From Magnetospira sp. QH-2 (lineage in GTDB: Bacteria > Pseudomonadota > Alphaproteobacteria > Rhodospirillales > Magnetospiraceae): a stretch of DNA of 64,000 bases. Position numbers and translations under genes: made by a program. The stretch is from contig NZ_FO538765.1 of NCBI RefSeq assembly GCF_000968135.1, forward strand, positions 3,050,001-3,114,000. The letters run 5' to 3'. Positions 8,345 through 16,874 of this stretch are shown one piece after another (position 1 is the stretch's first letter; each line of letters starts with the position of its first letter). The notes under the pieces were generated by a model. That model saw only the letters and a list, made by a program, of their open reading frames with translations. It did not search any database and was not told the origin of the DNA.

Positions 8345-10237
8345 ATGAGCGAAGACCCTAATAACATGAAGGAAATTCCCGAATCGGGGCCTAACGCGGT
8401 CACCGGGGCAGCGTTGATCGCCGAAAAGCTGTCTCAACTTCCTGGCTCCCCCGGTGTCTATCGCATGCTCAATGGCGAGGGCCGGGTGCTCTACGTGGGC
8501 AAGGCCAAGAACCTGCGCAAACGGGTCGTCGCCTATACCCACCCCGAGCGGATCGGGCCGCGGATCCGCCGGATGGTGTTGGAAACCCACTTTCTTGAGA
8601 TCGTCACCACCCATACCGAGGCCGAAGCGCTGCTGCTTGAGGCCGACCTGATCAAAAGCCTCAAGCCGCGCTACAACATCCTTCTACGCGACGACAAAAG
8701 CTTCCCGGAGATCCGCCTGACCCGCGATCATGCCTTTCCCCGGGTGCTCAAGCACCGTGGGGCCCATCAGCCGGACAATCTGTATTTTGGCCCCTTCGCC
8801 TCGGCCTGGGCGGTCAACCAGACCTTGCAGGTGCTGCAACGGGCCTTTTTACTGCGCACCTGCTCCGACAACATCTTTGTCGGTCGTACCCGTCCCTGCC
8901 TGCTGCATCAGATCAAACGCTGCTGCGCCCCGTGCGTGGACCATGTCTCGGAAGCCGAGTACGGAGCCCTGGTGGACCAGGCCCAGGCGTTCCTGAGCGG
9001 TCGTAGCCAGGAAATCCAACAACACTTGGCGAGCCTTATGCAAGCCGCGTCGGACGATCTGGATTTCGAGGCCGCCGCCCAATACCGCGACCGCATCCGC
9101 GCCATGACCCGGGTGCAGGCCCACACGGAGGTGGACCTGTCAGGCGTCGCCGAGGCCGATGTGATAGCCTTGCATCAAGAAGGCGGTCAGACCTGCGTCC
9201 AGGTATTCTTCTTTCGCAGCGGACGCAACTACGGCAACCGGGCTTACTACCCCGCCCATGCCAAGCAAGACGGCACAGGCGAGATCCTGGAGGCCTTCGT
9301 GGGCCAATTCTATGCCAGCCGCCGACCGCCCAAACTGGTGCTCCTGGACCGCCGTCTGCCCCATCATGATCTGGTCACCGAAGCCCTCGGCGTGCGCGCC
9401 AAGCGGAAAGTTCGGGTGGAAGCACCGCAACGGGGCGAAAAGCGGGCCGCCGTGGACTATGCCGCCCGCAACGCCGCCGAAGCCCTATCCCGCCGATTGT
9501 CCGAAACCAGCGCGCAACGCAAGCTTCTGGAAGCCCTGGCCGACGTACTGGGCCTGGAGGGCCCCCCAGGGCGTATCGAAGTCTATGACAACTCCCACAC
9601 CCGGGGCACCCAACAGGTGGGTGGGATGATCGTCGCCGGTCCGGAAGGCTTCGACAAAAAGGCCTACCGCAAATTCAACATCAAAAGCGCCATCGCGCCC
9701 GGTGACGACTACGGCATGATGCGCGAGGTGTTAAGCCGCCGTTTCGGGCGGGCGCTGAAGGAAGACCCGGATCGCCAGTCGGGACAATGGCCGGACCTTG
9801 TGCTCATTGACGGCGGCAAGGGTCAATTGGGGATTGCCACCGAGGTCTTCGCCGACCTGGGTATCGAGGACCTACCCCTGGTGGCGGTGTCAAAGGGACC
9901 CGACCGCAACGCCGGACGGGAACGCCTGCATCGACCGGATCAGCCGGTGCTGGAATTGGAAGCCCGGGATCCGGTGCTCTATTTCATCCAGCGGCTGCGC
10001 GACGAGGCCCACCGATTCGCCATCGGCAGCCACCGCCAGAAACGCGCCGCGCGCACGACGCAATCACCCCTGGACGATATTCCCGGCATCGGCGCCGCAC
10101 GCAAGAAAGCCCTGTTGCATCATTTCGGCTCGGCCCGGGCGGTTTCCGAGGCCGGACTGGCCGACCTGGAGGCTGTCACGGGAATTTCAGCCGCCCTGGC
10201 GAAGAAACTCTATGACTGGTTCCATGGAGGAGTCTAA
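8345..10237 (+). CDS. uvrC: UvrABC excision nuclease subunit C
   Basis: Cytosolic 630-residue nuclease that makes both incisions in nucleotide excision repair, guided by UvrB on damaged DNA. Domains in order: GIY-YIG nuclease (about 35-125; GVYRMLNGEGRVLYVGKAKN), Cys-rich segment (about 170-200), UVR motif that binds UvrB (DFEAAAQYRDRIRAM, about 240-255), RNase H-like nuclease (from about 405, EVYDNSHTRGTQQVGG) and C-terminal helix-hairpin-helix pair (about 575-630; IPGIGAARKKAL). ATG at 8345 is used; ATG at 8369 is an alternative, and neither has a strong ribosome site. It leads a probable operon with pgsA and molybdopterin genes. Confidence 0.96.
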   Translation: MSEDPNNMKEIPESGPNAVTGAALIAEKLSQLPGSPGVYRMLNGEGRVLYVGKAKNLRKRVVAYTHPERIGPRIRRMVLETHFLEIVTTHTEAEALLLEADLIKSLKPRYNILLRDDKSFPEIRLTRDHAFPRVLKHRGAHQPDNLYFGPFASAWAVNQTLQVLQRAFLLRTCSDNIFVGRTRPCLLHQIKRCCAPCVDHVSEAEYGALVDQAQAFLSGRSQEIQQHLASLMQAASDDLDFEAAAQYRDRIRAMTRVQAHTEVDLSGVAEADVIALHQEGGQTCVQVFFFRSGRNYGNRAYYPAHAKQDGTGEILEAFVGQFYASRRPPKLVLLDRRLPHHDLVTEALGVRAKRKVRVEAPQRGEKRAAVDYAARNAAEALSRRLSETSAQRKLLEALADVLGLEGPPGRIEVYDNSHTRGTQQVGGMIVAGPEGFDKKAYRKFNIKSAIAPGDDYGMMREVLSRRFGRALKEDPDRQSGQWPDLVLIDGGKGQLGIATEVFADLGIEDLPLVAVSKGPDRNAGRERLHRPDQPVLELEARDPVLYFIQRLRDEAHRFAIGSHRQKRAARTTQSPLDDIPGIGAARKKALLHHFGSARAVSEAGLADLEAVTGISAALAKKLYDWFHGGV

Positions 10238-10270
10238 GATGCCGCCCCGGCCTGAACGCGGACGTTCCTT

Positions 10271-10843
10271 ATGCTGAGTACCCTGCCCAATATCCTGACC
10301 GTGACACGCATCCTGGCCATTCCGGTGGTGGTGGGGCTGTTCTTCCTGCCCTATCCCTATGGCCATTGGGCTCCATTCGCCGTGTTCACCTATGCAGCCA
10401 TCACCGATTTCTTCGATGGCTATCTGGCGCGCGCCTGGAACCAGCAATCGGCATTCGGACGCATGTTTGACCCCATTGCCGACAAGCTCTTGGTGGCGGC
10501 GGTCCTCTTGATGCTGGTCGGTTTCGAGCGCCTGGGCGGCTTGCATATCCTCCCCGCCGCCGTGATCCTATGCCGCGAGATTCTTGTCTCCGGCCTGCGC
10601 GAAGTCCTCGCCGAAGCCCGAGTCGGGTTACCGGTGAGCCTGCTGGCCAAATGGAAAACAACACTGCAGATCCTCGCCCTGGGCTTTCTCATGGTCGGCA
10701 CCGCCGGACCCGACTTCGGACCCTTGAGCACGTTGCAGATCGGTATTTGGGGCCTGTGGGGAGCGGCACTTCTGACCCTGATCACCGGGTTCGACTATCT
10801 GATCGCCGGGCTGCGCCATATTCGGGAGATGGACGCCCCATGA
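10271..10843 (+). CDS. pgsA: CDP-diacylglycerol--glycerol-3-phosphate 3-phosphatidyltransferase
   Basis: Inner-membrane enzyme of 190 residues making phosphatidylglycerol phosphate, the committed step to phosphatidylglycerol and cardiolipin. The CDP-alcohol phosphotransferase signature D-G-x2-A-R-x8-G-x3-D-x3-D is visible as DGYLARAWNQQSAFGRMFDP followed by IADK (about residues 40-63), and several membrane helices follow. It sits 33 bases after uvrC, a pairing common in bacteria, and overlaps mobB by ATGA. Confidence 0.95.
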   Translation: MLSTLPNILTVTRILAIPVVVGLFFLPYPYGHWAPFAVFTYAAITDFFDGYLARAWNQQSAFGRMFDPIADKLLVAAVLLMLVGFERLGGLHILPAAVILCREILVSGLREVLAEARVGLPVSLLAKWKTTLQILALGFLMVGTAGPDFGPLSTLQIGIWGLWGAALLTLITGFDYLIAGLRHIREMDAP

Positions 10844-11340
10844 AGGCATTCGGCCTGATCGGCTGGAGTGGCAGCGGCAAGACCACCTTGATCGCCAAGC
10901 TGCTGCCAGCGCTCATAGCCCGCGGCCACCGGGTCTCGACCATCAAGCATACCCACCACAAGTTCGACCTGGATACCCCGGGCAAGGACTCCTATCGCCA
11001 CCGTGAAGCCGGGGCAACGGAAGTCATGGTTGCCTCTTCCCAGCGTTGGACTTTGATGCATGAACTGCGGAACGATCCGGAACCGGACATGACCGACCTG
11101 CTGGCTCGCATGGCGCCGGTGGACCTGGTCATTGTCGAGGGCTTTAAGTCCCATGCCTTTCCCAAGATGGAAATTCACCGGCCCGCCACCGGCAAGCCCC
11201 TGCGTGGTGCCGATGACCCGACCGTCGTCGCGGTTGCCAGCGACGCCGAACTGGACTCCTGCCCGCTGCCGGTGATCAACTTGAACGATGTGGACGCCAT
11301 CGCCACTTTTATCGAGACCCATATGGAGCTGATATCATGA
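10840..11340 (+). CDS. mobB: Molybdopterin-guanine dinucleotide biosynthesis adaptor MobB
   Basis: GTP-binding protein of 166 residues that helps deliver molybdopterin to MobA during synthesis of the guanine dinucleotide cofactor. The P-loop is GWSGSGKTTL (about 7-16) and further MobB marks are TIKHTHHKFDLDTPGKDSYR and DLVIVEGFK. The start at 10840 is chosen because its ATG overlaps the pgsA stop and the P-loop then falls at the N-terminus; the frame is open further upstream but lies inside pgsA. moaD and moaE follow directly. Confidence 0.94.
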   Translation: MKAFGLIGWSGSGKTTLIAKLLPALIARGHRVSTIKHTHHKFDLDTPGKDSYRHREAGATEVMVASSQRWTLMHELRNDPEPDMTDLLARMAPVDLVIVEGFKSHAFPKMEIHRPATGKPLRGADDPTVVAVASDAELDSCPLPVINLNDVDAIATFIETHMELIS

Positions 11341-11588
11341 AGATGCTCTATTTCGCCTGGTTCCGCGAACGCATCGGCACCGGCGAGGAAGACCTGACTC
11401 CACCCGCCAATGTAACCACCGTTGGGGCTCTTCTGGACTGGCTCAAAGGCCAAGGCGCGGGCTACGCGGCGGCGCTCGAAGACCCGGCCCTGGTTCGAGT
11501 GGCGGTGAATCAGGACTATGTGGGATCCGACTCGCCGGTCTCGGCCACGGATGAAGTCGCTCTGTTCCCGCCGGTTACCGGGGGCTGA
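11337..11588 (+). CDS. moaD: Molybdopterin synthase small subunit
   Basis: Ubiquitin-like sulfur carrier of 83 residues. It ends in PPVTGG; the terminal Gly-Gly is adenylated and thiocarboxylated and then donates sulfur to make molybdopterin dithiolene. It overlaps mobB by ATGA and is followed after one base by moaE, its catalytic partner. Confidence 0.95.
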   Translation: MKMLYFAWFRERIGTGEEDLTPPANVTTVGALLDWLKGQGAGYAAALEDPALVRVAVNQDYVGSDSPVSATDEVALFPPVTGG

Positions 11589-11589
11589 C

Positions 11590-12048
11590 ATGGTCGTTCG
11601 GGTGCAACGCGAAGACTTCGACGTGGGCGCCGAACTGGCCACCTTTACCGACGGCAACAAAGCCATTGGCGGGGTCTGCCTGTTCGTTGGTTTGGTCCGA
11701 GATTTGACCGGTGGCGAAGGGGCCATGACCCTGGAGCACTACCCCGGCATGACCGAAAAACAACTCGAAAAAATCGAAGCCGAGGCCCGGAAACGCTGGC
11801 CATTGGAAAACAGCCTGATCATCCATCGTTTCGGCCGCCTTGAAGCCGGGGAACAGATCGTTCTGGTGGCTGCCGCATCGGCTCACCGGGACGCCGCCTT
11901 CCAGGCCGCCCGTTTCCTCATGGACTGGTTAAAAACCCAGGCCCCGTTCTGGAAGCAGGAACACGGCGGCGATGGGGATCAATGGGTTGAAGCAAAGGAC
12001 AGTGATGACTTTGCGGCCCAACAATGGAACCGGGAGACGAACCAATGA
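11590..12048 (+). CDS. moaE: Molybdopterin synthase catalytic subunit
   Basis: Protein of 152 residues that, as a heterotetramer with MoaD, converts cyclic pyranopterin monophosphate to molybdopterin. Typical features are GGVCLFVGLVRD, LEHYPGMTEKQLEKI, IHRFGRLEAGE and HRDAAFQAARFLMDWLKTQA followed by PFWKQE, which carries the conserved active-site lysines. The ATG at 11590 follows moaD after one base; the frame is open upstream, but that part overlaps moaD. It overlaps the next gene by ATGA. Confidence 0.95.
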   Translation: MVVRVQREDFDVGAELATFTDGNKAIGGVCLFVGLVRDLTGGEGAMTLEHYPGMTEKQLEKIEAEARKRWPLENSLIIHRFGRLEAGEQIVLVAAASAHRDAAFQAARFLMDWLKTQAPFWKQEHGGDGDQWVEAKDSDDFAAQQWNRETNQ

Positions 12049-12866
12049 ATGGCGACGATGACCTGCCGGAACTGTCCTACCTGGACGATAGTTTCTTGGA
12101 ATCCCGCGACGGTCGCCCTTTGCGTATCTTGGCGGAACACCTAGGTCCTCAGACCCGGTTCGAAAAACACCACATCACCGACACCATCGTCTTCATGGGC
12201 TCGGCCCGCACATTGCCCCGGGTAAAGGCCGAGAAACGCCTGCAGAAAGCCCTCGACAAGGACAAGAAGGACAAGATCAAGCAGGCGGAAATCGACCTGG
12301 AAATGTCGCGCTACTATGAAGATGCCCGGGAACTGGCCTACCGCATGACCGAATGGTCAAAAAAACTGGATCACTCCCACAAACGCTTCGTCGTGTGCAC
12401 CGGCGGCGGGCCGGGGATCATGGAGGCGGCCAATCGGGGCGCCTCGGAAGCCAAGGGGTTGAACGTGGGACTCAACATCAAGCTGCCCCATGAGCAAGGC
12501 GGCAATCCCTATACCACTCATCACCTGTCGTTCCAGTTCAATTACTTCTTCATGCGCAAATTCTGGTTCATGTACCTGGCCAAGGCGCTGGTCATCTTCC
12601 CTGGCGGCTTTGGCACCCTGGATGAGTTGTTCGAGACCCTAACGCTCGTGCAGACTCAGAAACTGACCAAGCCGCTGCCCATTGTGCTCTATGGCTCCGA
12701 GTTTTGGAATCAGGTGATGAACCTGGAGGCCATGGCCCGTTGGGGCACCATTGATCCGGCGGACCTGAAACTGATGCAGCGCTGTGATTCCGTGGATGAC
12801 GCCTTTGACTATCTGGTCGACCAACTCAACCAGCATGCCCTCGGCACGCCGGGCGGCGGATTGTAG
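12045..12866 (+). CDS. LOG-family protein (TIGR00730-like)
   Basis: A 273-residue nucleotide-binding protein of the LOG / 'lysine decarboxylase-like' family, members of which are nucleoside-monophosphate phosphoribohydrolases. The two family motifs are present: GGGPGIMEAANRGA and PGGFGTLDELFE, the second carrying the catalytic Glu. A Lys-rich insertion (about 65-95) and an N-terminal extension distinguish it from the short cytokinin-activating LOG enzymes. The start at 12045 has GGGAGA 8 bases upstream and overlaps the moaE stop by ATGA; an in-frame ATG at 12024 lies inside moaE. The substrate is unknown. Confidence 0.88.
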   Translation: MNGDDDLPELSYLDDSFLESRDGRPLRILAEHLGPQTRFEKHHITDTIVFMGSARTLPRVKAEKRLQKALDKDKKDKIKQAEIDLEMSRYYEDARELAYRMTEWSKKLDHSHKRFVVCTGGGPGIMEAANRGASEAKGLNVGLNIKLPHEQGGNPYTTHHLSFQFNYFFMRKFWFMYLAKALVIFPGGFGTLDELFETLTLVQTQKLTKPLPIVLYGSEFWNQVMNLEAMARWGTIDPADLKLMQRCDSVDDAFDYLVDQLNQHALGTPGGGL

Positions 12867-12887
12867 CAAGCTCTAAAGTATTCGCGT

Positions 12888-13565
12888 TTAATCCACGCTC
12901 CACAGCCGCGCCAAATCACCAAAGATCTTCGAAGACCGGCGCTGCTCGGCGCTGTCTGGCATCGCTTTAGAGATTCCCTGGATCAGGATATCCATCTCGG
13001 CCAGGATTTGGCGTTTGTGGGGATCGGCGATACGGCTCTGCATCCAGGTGACCGCCGCCAGCCGCACCCCTGACGTCACCGCCGTGACCTCATGCAATGT
13101 GCCCGTGGGATAGATCACCGCGTCACCCCGGGGCAGTCGGATCTTCTGTGGCCCCAGATCGGTCATGGCCACCAGATCCCCGCCTTCATAGCTGTCTGGG
13201 TCGCTGAGGAACACGGAGCAAGACAGATCGCTGCGCAGTTCCCCCGCCTTGCCGCCAATAAAGGGATTGTCCGAATGAATACCGTAACCCATGCCTACTT
13301 CATAACGGGCGATCATCGGCGCCATGACCCGCACCGGCATGGCCATGGTGCGTATCAGCGGGTGGCGGCTGACAGCCTGGGCAATCAGGCCTTCGACTTC
13401 CTTGGCATCGGGGGTGTTCTCCCGGTCCATCTGTAGGTTGTTCTTGACCTTCTGAGCCTGAGCCCCGGCGGTTTTTTTGCCGTCGATGAACGGCGCTTCG
13501 GCAAGAATTTCGTCAATTCGTGCCAGCGCCTGATCATTGAGAAGCTTTGGAATGCGAACGAACAT
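12888..13565 (-). CDS. Fe(II)/2-oxoglutarate-dependent PKHD-type hydroxylase, PiuC-like
   Basis: A 225-residue dioxygenase of the PiuC/YbiX type, often linked to iron uptake although the substrate is not known. Iron ligands are His and Asp in GIHSDN and a later His in GTLHEV; the 2-oxoglutarate-binding Arg is in SGVRLAAV. The start at 13565 has a strong AGGGAGG 5-6 bases upstream; the frame is open further upstream but that part overlaps glnS. No TonB receptor gene is adjacent here, unlike many piuC loci. It lies 61 bases downstream of glnS on the same strand. Confidence 0.9.
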   Translation of the reverse strand: MFVRIPKLLNDQALARIDEILAEAPFIDGKKTAGAQAQKVKNNLQMDRENTPDAKEVEGLIAQAVSRHPLIRTMAMPVRVMAPMIARYEVGMGYGIHSDNPFIGGKAGELRSDLSCSVFLSDPDSYEGGDLVAMTDLGPQKIRLPRGDAVIYPTGTLHEVTAVTSGVRLAAVTWMQSRIADPHKRQILAEMDILIQGISKAMPDSAEQRRSSKIFGDLARLWSVD

Positions 13566-13626
13566 GGCCCCCTCCCTGTATTGAGCGAAGCCATTGTGCG
13601 GCGATTCCCGACCACGAGCAATGACG

Positions 13627-15324
13627 CTATTTCTGCATCTTCGCCTGGATCTTTGCCCAGCTGTCGCGCAAGCCCACGGTTCGATTGAAAACCAGCTTGT
13701 CCGGTGTGCGATCCGGATCCGCACAAAAATAGCCCTGACGCTCGAACTGCACCGCCTCGCCAACGCCGAAGTCGGCCAACGACGGCTCGAGAATCGCGCC
13801 TTCTTGGACCACCAAGGAGTCGGGATTCATATCATTCAGATAATCGCCATCCGCGCCGGGAGTCTCATTATTGAATAAATGATCATAAATGCGCACATCC
13901 GCGGCAATCCCGTGAGCTGCGGAGACCCAGTGGATCGTGCCTTTGACCTTGCGACCGTCGGGAGCATTACCGCCCCGGGTTTCCGGGTCATAGGTGCAGC
14001 GCAGTTCGGTGATATTTCCGGCCTCGTCCTTGACCACCCCGGTACAGGTGACGAAATAGGCATAGCGCAAGCGCACCTCGCGGCCCGGACCGAGGCGGAA
14101 GAATTTCTTCGGCGGATCTTCCATGAAGTCGGCACGTTCGATAAAGAACTCGCGGCCAAAGGGGACCTCGCGGGTGCCTGCCCTTTCATCCTCGGGATTG
14201 TTGACGGCCGTCAGGGTCTCTTCTTGGCCTTCGGGATAGTTTTCGATCACCACCTTCAGCGGATCCAACACCGCCATGCGCCGATGGGCATGGCTGTTCA
14301 GGTGATCGCGGATGCAGCTTTCCAGCATCGCCACTTCCACCGTGGCGTTGGATTTGGTCACGCCGATCTTCTGAGCGAAATCCCGCAGGGCGGCGGCAGG
14401 CACCCCCCGGCGGCGCATGCCGGAAATGGTCGGCATGCGCGGATCGTCCCAACCCGACACATGACCGTCGGTCACCAGCTGGATCAGCTTGCGCTTGGAC
14501 AGCACCGTAAAGGTCAGGTTCAGGCGCGCGAACTCATACTGATGCGGCCGCGACGGTACCGGCAGGTTTTCGATACACCAATCATACAGAGGCCGGTGAT
14601 CCTCGAACTCCAAGGTGCAAATGGAATGGGTAATGCTTTCGATGGCATCCGACTGGCCATGGGTGAAATCGTAGGTGGGATAGATCCTCCAGGCGTCCCC
14701 GGTGCGCGGGTGATGGGCCTTGAGAATCCGGTAAAGGACCGGGTCACGGAGATTGATGTTGCCCGACGCCATGTCGATCTTGGCCCGCAGCACTTTTTCC
14801 CCATCGCTGAACTCCCCGGCCCGCATGCGGTTGAACAGGTCCAGGTTCTCCTCGACGGAACGGTCGCGGTAGGGGCTTGGCGTACCTGGCTTGGTCAGCG
14901 TGCCACGATATTCGCGGATTTCATCGGCGCTCAGATCATCCACATAGGCTTTGCCTTCGTTGATCAGATGTACCGCCCAATCATATAGCTGCTCGAAATA
15001 GTCCGAGGCAAAATAGAGGTGTTCTCCCCAATCAAAGCCCAGCCAGCGCACATCTTCTTGGATGGAATCGATGTATTCCATCTCCTCCTTCACCGGATTG
15101 GTATCGTCGAAGCGCAGGTGGCAGCGCCCGCCGAACTCCGCCGCCACGCCGAAATTCAGGCAAATGGATTTGGCATGGCCGATATGCAGATAGCCGTTCG
15201 GTTCCGGTGGAAAGCGGGTGACCACGCCGTCGGTGCGGCCTTCGTCCAGGTCCGTACGGATGATGTCGCGGATAAAATCGCGGACGCCCTCTTCCGGGGC
15301 GGTATCGGTGGGATCGTTGGGCAT
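13627..15324 (-). CDS. glnS: Glutaminyl-tRNA synthetase
   Basis: A 565-residue class I aminoacyl-tRNA synthetase that charges tRNA-Gln. The HIGH motif is in [14 protein letters not shown] (about 41-54) and the KMSKS motif appears as VLSKRKL (about 275). The C-terminal beta-barrel anticodon-binding region is complete. The ATG at 15324 has GAGGA about 8 bases upstream. Many alphaproteobacteria lack GlnRS and use the transamidation route, so its presence here is worth noting but is known in the class. Confidence 0.96.
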   Translation of the reverse strand: MPNDPTDTAPEEGVRDFIRDIIRTDLDEGRTDGVVTRFPPEPNGYLHIGHAKSICLNFGVAAEFGGRCHLRFDDTNPVKEEMEYIDSIQEDVRWLGFDWGEHLYFASDYFEQLYDWAVHLINEGKAYVDDLSADEIREYRGTLTKPGTPSPYRDRSVEENLDLFNRMRAGEFSDGEKVLRAKIDMASGNINLRDPVLYRILKAHHPRTGDAWRIYPTYDFTHGQSDAIESITHSICTLEFEDHRPLYDWCIENLPVPSRPHQYEFARLNLTFTVLSKRKLIQLVTDGHVSGWDDPRMPTISGMRRRGVPAAALRDFAQKIGVTKSNATVEVAMLESCIRDHLNSHAHRRMAVLDPLKVVIENYPEGQEETLTAVNNPEDERAGTREVPFGREFFIERADFMEDPPKKFFRLGPGREVRLRYAYFVTCTGVVKDEAGNITELRCTYDPETRGGNAPDGRKVKGTIHWVSAAHGIAADVRIYDHLFNNETPGADGDYLNDMNPDSLVVQEGAILEPSLADFGVGEAVQFERQGYFCADPDRTPDKLVFNRTVGLRDSWAKIQAKMQK

Positions 15325-15395
15325 GATCGGTCCTCGGGAGTTGAGCTGCTTGCTATGTACTCCCCGGGGTCCCAGGCGTCCAGACCTTAACCCCT

Positions 15396-15710
15396 TTACG
15401 ACGCATCCCGACTGGCGGCATCGGTCAGGCGGATGAAGTCATAGAGGTCCGAGAGCATGAAATTACGGTTTTCGGCCTGTTCCATCTGCACCACCGTGTC
15501 TTCATGACCATCCAGGTAGCGCTGGGCGGTGAGGCGGAAGGGTTCCGGCAGCGTGGCGTTATAGCCCGATGGCTTAACCAATAGCCGGACCACCTGTTCA
15601 AACAACAGCCGGTAATGCTCTTCATCGGTATCGAGATAGATATCGGACATGTCCCCGCCGTACATCTCGAACAGAGTTCTGTAATCCTTCGCATCCGGGT
15701 GGTCGGTCAT
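15396..15710 (-). CDS. Small conserved-looking protein of unknown function
   Basis: A 104-residue soluble acidic protein with GGGGA 5-6 bases before its ATG. It has no signal peptide and no membrane segment; predicted mostly helical from sequence. I recognise no domain. It lies just upstream of glnS on the same strand with a 71-base gap, so the two may share a transcript. The good ribosome site and normal codon pattern support that it is translated. Confidence 0.65.
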   Translation of the reverse strand: MTDHPDAKDYRTLFEMYGGDMSDIYLDTDEEHYRLLFEQVVRLLVKPSGYNATLPEPFRLTAQRYLDGHEDTVVQMEQAENRNFMLSDLYDFIRLTDAASRDAS

Positions 15711-15831
15711 GGGTTCCCCGTCAGTTTGCCGTTGTTTACCGGAGTGTTACAGCATGACCAGACGAATCGGGCGGCGTCAAACAAGAATCGTCCGGGTTTT
15801 CCTCGACTGCTTGGTCGGTTAGACTTGGCCG

Positions 15832-16863
15832 ATGCCTGTTTTGATTCTCCTTCTGGCCCTGATTGCCGCCGCTCCCGTACAGGCAGCGCCGCCGGTCAGT
15901 TTCGCTCTGCCCATCGATTGCCAACCGAGCCGGACCTGTTGGATCGCCAATTTCGTTGATTTGGATTCCTCGGCTGACAAGCGGGACTTCGCTTGCGGCG
16001 CGCGCACCTATGACACCCACAAAGGCACCGACTTCGCCCTGCGCGATCTGACAGCCATGAACCGCGGCGTCAAGATTGTTGCTGCCGCACCAGGCGTCGT
16101 AGCAGGCACCCGGGACGGCATGCGGGACGCCAACTTCAAGGACATTGGCGGACGCACGGCGGTCAAGGGCAAGGAATGCGGCAATGGGGTCACCATCGAC
16201 CACGGCAAAGGGTGGTTGACCCAATACTGCCACATGAAAAAAGGCTCGGTAAAAGTGGGCAAGGGCGATGTGGTCACAACCGGCCAGGAATTGGGCTTGG
16301 TGGGACAATCGGGCCTAACCGAATTCCCGCACCTGCATTTTCAGGTCAGTCTCAGCGGCAAGAACAAGCAAGGCAAAAAGGTCCGCGCCACGATCGATCC
16401 GTTCCTGGGCATCAATGGGCGAGAACAGGGGAAATGCGGCGTCGGACGCGAGCCGCTTTGGTCGCCGGAAACTCTCAAGGTCCTGACCTATCGCCCCACC
16501 GAAATTTATAACGCGGGCTTCGCCTATCGAACGCCGAAGCGAGAAGAGCTGCAAAATGGCCTCTTTCAGGCAAAGGAGCTATCTGTCCTCTCCCCCAACA
16601 TGGTGTTCTGGGCCGAGATTTACGGCGTCCGAAAGGGAGATATCATCGTCACGACAATTAAAGACCCAAACGGCAAAACACTCAGCGCAAGTAAGTCCAA
16701 ACTCGACAAAAGCCAAGTCTATACGCTCCATTTCGCCGGCAAAAAGCGCCGTGGCGATCCCTGGCCCGCCGGAAAGTATAAAGGGGAAATCCTGGTGCTG
16801 CATCCCACCAGCGCGAAAAAGGGCACGGGCGTAAGGATGCGCCGGAGCGTAGTGTTGAAGTAA
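15832..16863 (+). CDS. Secreted M23-family metallopeptidase
   Basis: A 343-residue exported peptidase with a signal peptide (1-18, cut after VQA). The M23 zinc site is complete: HKGTDF (His-x3-Asp, about residue 63) and HLHFQV (about 165). An N-terminal Cys pair and additional Cys residues suggest disulfides. After the catalytic domain a beta-rich domain of about 130 residues (about 210-343) follows, of unknown role, perhaps a wall- or protein-binding module. Predicted to cut peptidoglycan cross-links in the periplasm. No strong ribosome site is seen before the ATG. Confidence 0.88.
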   Translation: MPVLILLLALIAAAPVQAAPPVSFALPIDCQPSRTCWIANFVDLDSSADKRDFACGARTYDTHKGTDFALRDLTAMNRGVKIVAAAPGVVAGTRDGMRDANFKDIGGRTAVKGKECGNGVTIDHGKGWLTQYCHMKKGSVKVGKGDVVTTGQELGLVGQSGLTEFPHLHFQVSLSGKNKQGKKVRATIDPFLGINGREQGKCGVGREPLWSPETLKVLTYRPTEIYNAGFAYRTPKREELQNGLFQAKELSVLSPNMVFWAEIYGVRKGDIIVTTIKDPNGKTLSASKSKLDKSQVYTLHFAGKKRRGDPWPAGKYKGEILVLHPTSAKKGTGVRMRRSVVLK

Positions 16864-16874
16864 AAGAGCGCGCC

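Noticed and set aside
13879-14988. 369-codon open frame on the plus strand
   Set aside because: Lies fully antisense to glnS, which has clear motifs; a GC-rich shadow frame.
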